64,000 nt of DNA from Caldifarciminota bacterium UBA1063. GTDB taxonomy: Bacteria; Hydrothermota; Hydrothermia; UBA1063. Position 1 is the first letter of the stretch. Each line of letters starts with the position of its first letter. The notes beneath the pieces were generated by a model. The model did not search any database. It was not told the origin of the DNA and saw only the letters and a list, made by a program, of their open reading frames with translations. Shown here one piece after another: positions 58,467 to 64,000 of this stretch. Position numbers and translations under genes: made by a program. Where the stretch lies: assembly GCA_002316275.1 (NCBI GenBank), contig DCDE01000009.1:1-64000 (forward strand). Direction: 5' to 3'.

Positions 58467-59632
58467 GAATTGCTTTAGATAGTATATCACAATATTCGAT
58501 TATAAGAAGCCTTCTTTATGTTGAGAATGAAAACCTATATATTGTCGGCGGATGCGTTAGGGATCTACTATTGAATGTACCACTTACAGATTTGGATGTC
58601 GTCCTTGAAAGGAAGAGTCTTTCGATAATAAATAATTTAGAACAAATATTTGGTGTTACGAAGAAAACCTTGAGCCAATTTCTTACCTTTAAACTAAAGT
58701 CACCTAAGATTGTAATTGATGTTGCACAGGCGAGAAGTGAAAGATATGAGCATCCTGGCGCATTACCGGAGGTAACGCCATGTTATGATATAGTCAAAGA
58801 CCTTAAAAGGCGAGATTTCACGATAAACTCTATGGCAATACAATTATACCCAAGAACATTTTATCTGATGGACCCTCTGGGCGGATTTGAGGATTTAAAG
58901 AAGAGAATTTTGAGAGTAAATAAGCAAGGGAGCTTCATGGATGACCCAACAAGGGCGTTCCGGGCTATAAAGTATACGTATAGATTTAATCTTTACCTTG
59001 ATGCATCAACTGAAAGAGAGTTTGAGAATGCAAAGAAGTCCTTACCCATGGTTTCTTTTCCACGGATTAAGAGGGAAGTTGAATTGTATGCAGCCGAGGA
59101 ACGACGACTACTGATGTTTGCTGAGCTTGGTAAGAGGAACATCCTTTTTCATTGGAACAATATGTTTGATACTTTTGATTATGATCTACTTGTTGAAATG
59201 GATCGGATTTTACCCAGGAAGCAATCGGTTTGGTGTTTATTCCTGATACCCTTTGGCTTAGAGCATTATTTTATTCATAATAAAGACAAATTTACAGTTT
59301 CCGAAAGGAGAACTCTTGAAAAAATATTTGGGCACGGAACTCCAGAAATAACTGTTGGGGCTTTACACAAGATTTTCAAGGATGAGGCGCCAGAAGGCGT
59401 AAGGGCGTGGGGATTGCTGAATGGTGTGGATGAACGCATTATTGATAAGTACATTACGGAGAGAGGAAAATTGAACCCTTCTATTTCTATTCAATACATT
59501 ATAGAGAGGGTCAAAGACCCTAAATTATCGAGGGAGTTTTACGAGAAGATAGAGGAAGCGCTTCTTGAAGGGATTATAAGACCAGGGGAAGAAAAGGAAT
59601 TTCTTGAAAAGCTACTTACTAGACTTTGTTAA
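58463..59632 (+). CDS. tRNA nucleotidyltransferase/poly(A) polymerase family protein
   Basis: This 389-aa class II nucleotidyltransferase has IVGGCVRDLLLNVPLTDLDVVLE with the catalytic Asp pair, KRRDFTINSMAIQL, LMDPLGGFEDLKKRILRV, and DDPTRAFRAIKY. It should add CCA (or part of it) to tRNA 3' ends, needed for tRNA-Gly here, whose gene lacks CCA. Specificity (CCA, CC or A) cannot be decided. Translation starts at TTG 58463. Its 3' end overlaps the convergent kdsB by 21 bp. Confidence 0.88.
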   Translation: MRIALDSISQYSIIRSLLYVENENLYIVGGCVRDLLLNVPLTDLDVVLERKSLSIINNLEQIFGVTKKTLSQFLTFKLKSPKIVIDVAQARSERYEHPGALPEVTPCYDIVKDLKRRDFTINSMAIQLYPRTFYLMDPLGGFEDLKKRILRVNKQGSFMDDPTRAFRAIKYTYRFNLYLDASTEREFENAKKSLPMVSFPRIKREVELYAAEERRLLMFAELGKRNILFHWNNMFDTFDYDLLVEMDRILPRKQSVWCLFLIPFGLEHYFIHNKDKFTVSERRTLEKIFGHGTPEITVGALHKIFKDEAPEGVRAWGLLNGVDERIIDKYITERGKLNPSISIQYIIERVKDPKLSREFYEKIEEALLEGIIRPGEEKEFLEKLLTRLC

Positions 59633-60343
59633 TAGTTTTTCGATTTTTTTAATATCTTCGGGGACATCAACGGGAATGGATTTGAAATCCACCTCAACAA
59701 GTTTAATCTTCATCCCATTTTCAAGAGCTCTCAGTTGCTCGAGTTTTTCAGTTTTTTCAAGCTCTGACTGGGGCAATGAGACGAACCTCTCAAGGCTTTC
59801 TCTTTTGAAACCGTAAATCCCTGTATGGATTTTGTAACGTATAGTGGAATTAGCGTCCCTTTCGAAGGGTATGGGACTTCTTGAAAAGTAAAGAGCGTAA
59901 TCTCTTTTATCAGAGACAATTTTTATTCTGTTAGGGTCATTAATTTCTCGTTTGTCACGAGTCTTGTAGTACGGGGTTACGATGTCAGCATCGGTGTCAA
60001 ATAGCACCTCAAAGATCGTATCAAGTACGGTACCTCGAATTAGAGGTTCATCACCTTGGAGATTAACGATGTACTTTGCGCTTAGATCTCTAACTGCCGC
60101 ATAGACTCGATCTGTCCCCGATGGTAGTTCAGAAGGGGTTAGTATTGCTTCGCCCCCGAATCCTTTAACTACTTCTAAGACTTCGCTGGAATCCGTCGCT
60201 ACGAGGACCTTCTCGACTATTTTTGATTCTCTTGCTCCATCGTACACATAATGAATCATGGGTTTTCCAAGGATAGGCGCCAGCACCTTTCCGGGGAATC
60301 TCGTAGACCCGATTCTTGCAGGTATTACAATTATTGTACGCAT
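59612..60343 (-). CDS. kdsB: 3-deoxy-manno-octulosonate cytidylyltransferase
   Basis: KdsB (243 aa) activates Kdo as CMP-Kdo for lipopolysaccharide. Motifs: VIPARIGSTRFPGKVLAPILGKPMIHYVY, VLVATDSSEV, LPSGTDRVYAA, VNLQGDEPLI, and the C-terminal ENGMKIKLVEVDFKSIPVDVPED. The start ATG 60343 is fixed by the family. A 16-bp palindrome ends 3 nt upstream and no Shine-Dalgarno sequence lies between, so translation may be regulated. Confidence 0.95.
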   Translation of the reverse strand: MRTIIVIPARIGSTRFPGKVLAPILGKPMIHYVYDGARESKIVEKVLVATDSSEVLEVVKGFGGEAILTPSELPSGTDRVYAAVRDLSAKYIVNLQGDEPLIRGTVLDTIFEVLFDTDADIVTPYYKTRDKREINDPNRIKIVSDKRDYALYFSRSPIPFERDANSTIRYKIHTGIYGFKRESLERFVSLPQSELEKTEKLEQLRALENGMKIKLVEVDFKSIPVDVPEDIKKIEKLLTKSSK

Positions 60344-60346
60344 ACT

Positions 60347-60382
60347 TTTTAGGGCGTCCCCCGAACGGGGGACGCCCTAAAA
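60347..60382. repeat. Perfect 16-bp inverted repeat in the kdsB leader
   Basis: Two perfect 16-bp arms, rich in G and C (core AGGGCGTCCCCC), flank the 4-nt loop GAAC. T's lie on the 5' edge and A's on the 3' edge, the opposite of an intrinsic terminator on either strand. It fills nearly all of the 43-bp gap between the esterase stop and kdsB start. Confidence 0.9.
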
Positions 60383-60386
60383 CTTC

Positions 60387-61553
60387 TTACCTCCCGAGTA
60401 AATACTTCAAAGATTCTGAAACTCTTAACTGTAGATGGGTAACGTGTCCTGGCGGAAAATCTTCTGCTGGATATCCTGGTGCGTCGGTAAAGACCTTAAA
60501 GTAGTGAGTGTAGTTTAATGTGTTCAAGAGATTACTGCACATAACTGCGTGGGGGGTCAGAAACAAATCATCTTCATATCCACAGTCAATATAAATTTTT
60601 AAGTTTTTGCTTTGCACCGATGCAAAGTTTGATTGAATTAGGTTGAATACATCATCATTATGGAGCCAGTCGTGAAAAATACTGTTTGTGTCTCCTGATG
60701 GAGTTAACGGAAGCCTTACGCCAGCCCAGATGGTCCCTCCCGTACCTGGCACTGTATCCAGTGGTATTTCGTAATTTAGAGTATCAAAGGTATTTAACGG
60801 ACCTATTTTAGGGCTGAATGCACCTGCCATAGCGAATAGCATAGTAGAGAGCGGCCTTGAAGCACCAAGGTAAAGAGCCGCCGTTGAGGGGATATGGTAG
60901 CCAAAGTCTGCCCATTCTGTCAGAACCGCCTGGATCATATTAACTCCAATTCCCGGTATTTCTGTGAGAAACTGCTCGAAGGCGATGGGACCAGAATGAG
61001 ATGCACAACCCTTAAATATATCAGGATATTTAACTCCCAGTTTCATTGCCCCATAACCGCCCATAGAGATGCCGATGATGTAAATTTCCGATGTATCTAC
61101 GGGGTAGTTACCCTTGAGAAAGTTCAGAACATCATGAACCAAGTAATCTTCATATCTACCAAAAACTGAGTGAGCAAAGGGAGGGTATTCGCTATTGGTG
61201 TAAAAGCTTCCACCGAGAACATTGTCCCCGTTTGGCATCAGGGCAATGCATTTATTTATTTTTCCTGCTGAAATCATATAATCGAGGATGCCCTTTATAT
61301 CCTCTACACTCTGCCAGAATAAGTGGTTACTACCAAAACCATGAAGGAAGATCACTACTGGATATTTGTACGAAGGATCATAATCTGGTGGGAGGTATAG
61401 CATTGCGGGTTTTGTTCCAATATTTGGGTCGGTGGCAGAAATGCTCACGAGTTCTACATACCCTGAGTCAATGTCAGGTCCTATAATTTCATCAACTTTC
61501 TGGCACGAGAAAGCCAGAACCAATAAAGGTATAGACCACAAAATTTTTTTCAT
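60387..61553 (-). CDS. Esterase lipoprotein (alpha/beta hydrolase, esterase D/PHB-depolymerase-like)
   Basis: This 388-aa lipoprotein (lipobox LAFSC) has an alpha/beta-hydrolase fold. It shows VVIFLHGFGSN (oxyanion region), the nucleophile in IIGISMGGYGAMKLG, an Asp in YIDCGYEDD, and a His in PPGHVTHLQL. It resembles secreted carbohydrate or feruloyl esterases of the esterase D group; the substrate is not known. AGGAGG precedes the ATG, 10 nt after the OmpP1 gene stop, so the two are cotranscribed. Confidence 0.87.
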   Translation of the reverse strand: MKKILWSIPLLVLAFSCQKVDEIIGPDIDSGYVELVSISATDPNIGTKPAMLYLPPDYDPSYKYPVVIFLHGFGSNHLFWQSVEDIKGILDYMISAGKINKCIALMPNGDNVLGGSFYTNSEYPPFAHSVFGRYEDYLVHDVLNFLKGNYPVDTSEIYIIGISMGGYGAMKLGVKYPDIFKGCASHSGPIAFEQFLTEIPGIGVNMIQAVLTEWADFGYHIPSTAALYLGASRPLSTMLFAMAGAFSPKIGPLNTFDTLNYEIPLDTVPGTGGTIWAGVRLPLTPSGDTNSIFHDWLHNDDVFNLIQSNFASVQSKNLKIYIDCGYEDDLFLTPHAVMCSNLLNTLNYTHYFKVFTDAPGYPAEDFPPGHVTHLQLRVSESLKYLLGR

Positions 61554-61563
61554 TTTGTCCTCC

Positions 61564-63000
61564 TTAGAATTTGAAGTTTACGTTAAGCCCGAGGGCATTT
61601 ATGAACATTGAGTATTTGCCTGGAAGATAGTCGGATTTATAGCTGTAACTTTCACCCCTCTCGACTTCATGGGACACGGGCAGCAGATATTCGTAATTTA
61701 AGTTGAGCTCAACATTTTTCATTATATACCCGATTCCGAGGTTTATGCTGTATTTTTCTCCAGGGTCTGGTATAAGGACAGTTGTTGTGGTGGCAGGTAC
61801 AGGTGACTGGTCCCAGTAAGCCCCCGCTCTTAAAAATAGGTTCGGGAAGAGCGCATACTCAGCTCCGATGCTTACTCTATAAGTATTGTTCCACAGGAAA
61901 TTTAATGTGTCGGTCTTTAGAGTATCCAAGGGTATCATCCCACCGATCTTAAGAACAAGGTTTTGAAAATCTACTCCGAGCCTGTCCATAGTAAACCATC
62001 GTGTCCAGTCTACGTCAAGGGCTAAGAGTAAGGTCTCTGTCAGTTTGTAAGAGAGTCCAGCCCCGAAGTTCATGGGGAGGTTTAGTGTAGTCTTCAAACC
62101 CCCTGAACCGCTGGCTGTGGAGCCGTTAAAAATAAACTGAGCCTCGGGCGGCACCTGAGAAAGCAAGTAGTCATTATAGGGAAAGTAAAGCACTAAGTCA
62201 GCGGTGCCCTCAATATTTATTTTGGAATACAACCTCGCTGATGCTCCCATTTTGAGTTTGTCAGAAAGGTTCCAGAGGACGCCAATGTTTCCACCAAGTC
62301 CCCATCCAGTACCTTCAATTTTCGTGTCAATGGGGAAAAGCCTGTACTGGATGGGTAGGGAAGTGAGAGATGGATCGATGGTCGCCGGGTCTAAGAAGTT
62401 TACTTTCCGAAGCATTATGTTAGTAAGAGTAACACCTCCTGAAATGCCAACCATAAGGGGCCCAAATGCTTTTCCGTAGGATAGGTACATATTGTAGATT
62501 GAAAGATTGCTCTGCCAGTCGTGTTTTTCGTACTCTGGTATATGAAATGACGTATCTGTGGTGTTGTAGTATCCAATGGGGAAGTCGTATAGATCCCATT
62601 TAGAGCCTAGCCCGAAGGGGACAGTGAAGGAAATGGCGACCCTGCTCTCAGCGATCTCAAAGGGTGTTACATATACAAAAGCCGGGATATAAAAGTTCTG
62701 GGGCACGGAATTTACCTTTTCTCGTAGAGAATAGGGTCCATCGTATCCGAGGATACCTGTATTGGGTTCAAACGAGCTACGAGGCCCTACGGCAATTCCA
62801 TTAAGGGCGATCTGAGTCTCGGTTAGATACGATACACCTGCAGGGTTCCAGTATACGGCTGACCAGTCGTTGGCAATTGCTCTAAAGGCTCCGCCCATCG
62901 ATAAAGCTCTTGCTCCAACTCCAGAAAGTGCGAACCCTCCTGCGTTGAGGGATGTTACCAGTATCACTACCGGTAATACATTTTTAATGGATCTCTGCAT
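61564..63000 (-). CDS. OmpP1/FadL/TodX-family outer-membrane transport protein
   Basis: This 478-aa barrel resembles FadL-type channels for hydrophobic compounds. The signal peptide ends near NAGGFALSGVGARALSMGGAFRAIANDWSAVYWNPAGVSYL, a FadL/PorV-type start. The remainder is strand-rich, with YGKAFGPLMVGISGGVTLTNI and a C-terminal LNVNFKF. FadL relatives include PorV of the type IX secretion system, which may matter given the C25 protein. GGAGGT precedes ATG 63000. Confidence 0.85.
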   Translation of the reverse strand: MQRSIKNVLPVVILVTSLNAGGFALSGVGARALSMGGAFRAIANDWSAVYWNPAGVSYLTETQIALNGIAVGPRSSFEPNTGILGYDGPYSLREKVNSVPQNFYIPAFVYVTPFEIAESRVAISFTVPFGLGSKWDLYDFPIGYYNTTDTSFHIPEYEKHDWQSNLSIYNMYLSYGKAFGPLMVGISGGVTLTNIMLRKVNFLDPATIDPSLTSLPIQYRLFPIDTKIEGTGWGLGGNIGVLWNLSDKLKMGASARLYSKINIEGTADLVLYFPYNDYLLSQVPPEAQFIFNGSTASGSGGLKTTLNLPMNFGAGLSYKLTETLLLALDVDWTRWFTMDRLGVDFQNLVLKIGGMIPLDTLKTDTLNFLWNNTYRVSIGAEYALFPNLFLRAGAYWDQSPVPATTTTVLIPDPGEKYSINLGIGYIMKNVELNLNYEYLLPVSHEVERGESYSYKSDYLPGKYSMFINALGLNVNFKF

Positions 63001-63293
63001 ATATACCTCCGTTAATAGATGGATAACTTACTCTATTCATAGACTTCGTCTGAGTATACCTACTTTGTTTTTATTTCTCTCTACCATTTTATACTGCAAC
63101 CTTCTAAAGTTATAACTGCAAAATTGTTGAGCATTATTCAAGCAGAGTCAAAAATTCTCCGGGTTTTCCTATTTTGTGGCAAGGGACATGATTATAAAAA
63201 AAAATTTATTCAATAGTACTCAATTAAGATATAAAATTACTTTTTGCTTACAGTTTTTGCATTACCGGTATTGTTGTTTTTACTAAAGGCTTA

Positions 63294-64000
63294 CTATTGA
63301 GCTATCCAACCCCCATCTACCACAAGGGTGTGGCCAATCATGTATTCGCTGTCATCACTAGCAAGGAAGGCTACTGCATTAGCTATATCTTGAGGAGTTC
63401 CCACTCTCCCATATGGTATCTTGTTAAGAAGTGCTTTTGAGACCTCATTATTAGCTAACAGATTGCCGGTCATAGGGGTTTCAATGACGCCGGGGGCTAC
63501 TGCATTAACATTGATCTTGAATCTTGCAAGTTCGGTAGCTAATTCCCTTGTAAGATTTACGATGGCGCCCTTAGTTGCACAGTAGATGCTGGATATATCG
63601 AAACTTACAAATCCTGCGATACTGGCGATATTGATTATCTTACCATAGTTTTGTTTCTTCATGATGGGAATCACATATTTTGAGCAGAGAATTAAGCCTC
63701 TCAAGTTTATATTGAGGATTCTGTCAATTACGCTCGTTTCCATCTTGTCTAATTCTCCTTGGGCGAAGATGCCGGCATTATTAACGAGTATGTCGATTCT
63801 GCCGTAGGTTTCTGAAACTCTATCGATGACATTTTTGATATTTTTTTCGTCAGTTACATCCAATTTTAGTGCAAGGCCTCTACCACCTGCTGTAGCGATT
63901 TTGTCTACCACTTTTTGACAATCATTTTCATCTATGTCTGTTACTACCACCCTTGCCCCATTAGCAGCAAGCTTTAGAGCAATACCTTCACCTATACCCC
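63294..64000 (-). CDS. SDR family oxidoreductase (5' end cut by window end)
   Basis: This short-chain dehydrogenase is truncated at the window end, the first codons being outside. The visible part starts GIGEGIALKLAANGARVVVTDID, includes LDVTD, NNAG, the catalytic Ser/Tyr/Lys (NIASIAGF, YCATKGAI), and PGVIETPM and ends VVDGGWIAQ. It resembles FabG-type 3-oxoacyl reductases or sugar/alcohol dehydrogenases; the substrate is unknown. It is read on the same strand as the OmpP1 operon, upstream of it, with a 293-bp gap that holds no clear feature besides possible promoters. Confidence 0.88.
   Translation of the reverse strand, partial: GIGEGIALKLAANGARVVVTDIDENDCQKVVDKIATAGGRGLALKLDVTDEKNIKNVIDRVSETYGRIDILVNNAGIFAQGELDKMETSVIDRILNINLRGLILCSKYVIPIMKKQNYGKIINIASIAGFVSFDISSIYCATKGAIVNLTRELATELARFKINVNAVAPGVIETPMTGNLLANNEVSKALLNKIPYGRVGTPQDIANAVAFLASDDSEYMIGHTLVVDGGWIAQ

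Noticed and set aside
60347..60382. Intrinsic terminator for the esterase gene
   Set aside because: The stem is strong but is followed by A's rather than T's on either strand, so it was listed as an inverted repeat instead.

Overview
The window reads as a chromosome segment of a diderm, Gram-negative-type bacterium with moderately AT-rich DNA. Outer-membrane beta-barrels, many lipoproteins, MlaE/MlaF lipid transport, CMP-Kdo synthesis (KdsB), a family 9 glycosyltransferase and FadL-type porins show the second membrane. A gingipain-like C25 peptidase with a FlgD-like sorting tail, DUF5752 beside TreT, a fused OtsAB, a membrane pyrophosphatase and DUF6485 suggest a deep, poorly cultured FCB-related lineage such as candidate division WOR-3. 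That placement is an inference and would need marker-gene phylogeny. No phage, transposase, CRISPR array or rRNA operon is visible.

Layout. 1-2.7 kb: the 5' part of ligA on the minus strand, divergent from rocD. 2.8-18.5 kb: a long minus-strand series, read from 18.5 kb downward: an amidase without signal peptide, hisC, nusB, a phosphoesterase, rimO, accC, mlaE, mlaF and a TPR-thioredoxin lipoprotein, then a second unit of a Trm112-like protein, the C25 peptidase, bactofilin and tatD. 18.7-28.8 kb: after a small DUF6485 gene, a plus-strand carbohydrate ABC importer followed by mscS, otsAB, a DUF5752 gene and treT, which together look like a trehalose and osmotic-stress module. 29.0-36.5 kb: a cell-envelope cluster of a TolB-like propeller lipoprotein, three probable beta-barrel or secreted proteins, and three proteins with glycogen/starch-binding-like modules. 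This is the least conventional part of the window. 36.5-40.1 kb: nth, a family 9 glycosyltransferase and a small membrane protein, facing a minus-strand tRNA-Ser, cysK/CBS and divergent dapF group. 40.2-48.3 kb: an FAD oxidoreductase, DUF502, a CBS-pair protein, purSQLF and tRNA-Gly. 48.4-59.6 kb: a WlbA/WlbB-like sugar pair, a TPR protein, HNH, an Omp85-like barrel, hppA, prs, rplY, pth, efp, accB and a CCA-type nucleotidyltransferase. 59.6-64 kb, minus strand: OmpP1/FadL, an esterase lipoprotein and kdsB with a 16-bp palindrome before it, then an SDR cut by the window end.

Promoters with sigma70-like boxes and 17-bp spacers can be read before several units. At two genes (the amidase at 18501 and the Gfo/Idh gene at 48388) the -10 box ends exactly 6 nt before the ATG and no Shine-Dalgarno sequence is present, which suggests leaderless mRNAs. 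Two other genes show weaker versions of the same pattern. Elsewhere genes use strong AGGAGG-type sites, which decide several starts below.
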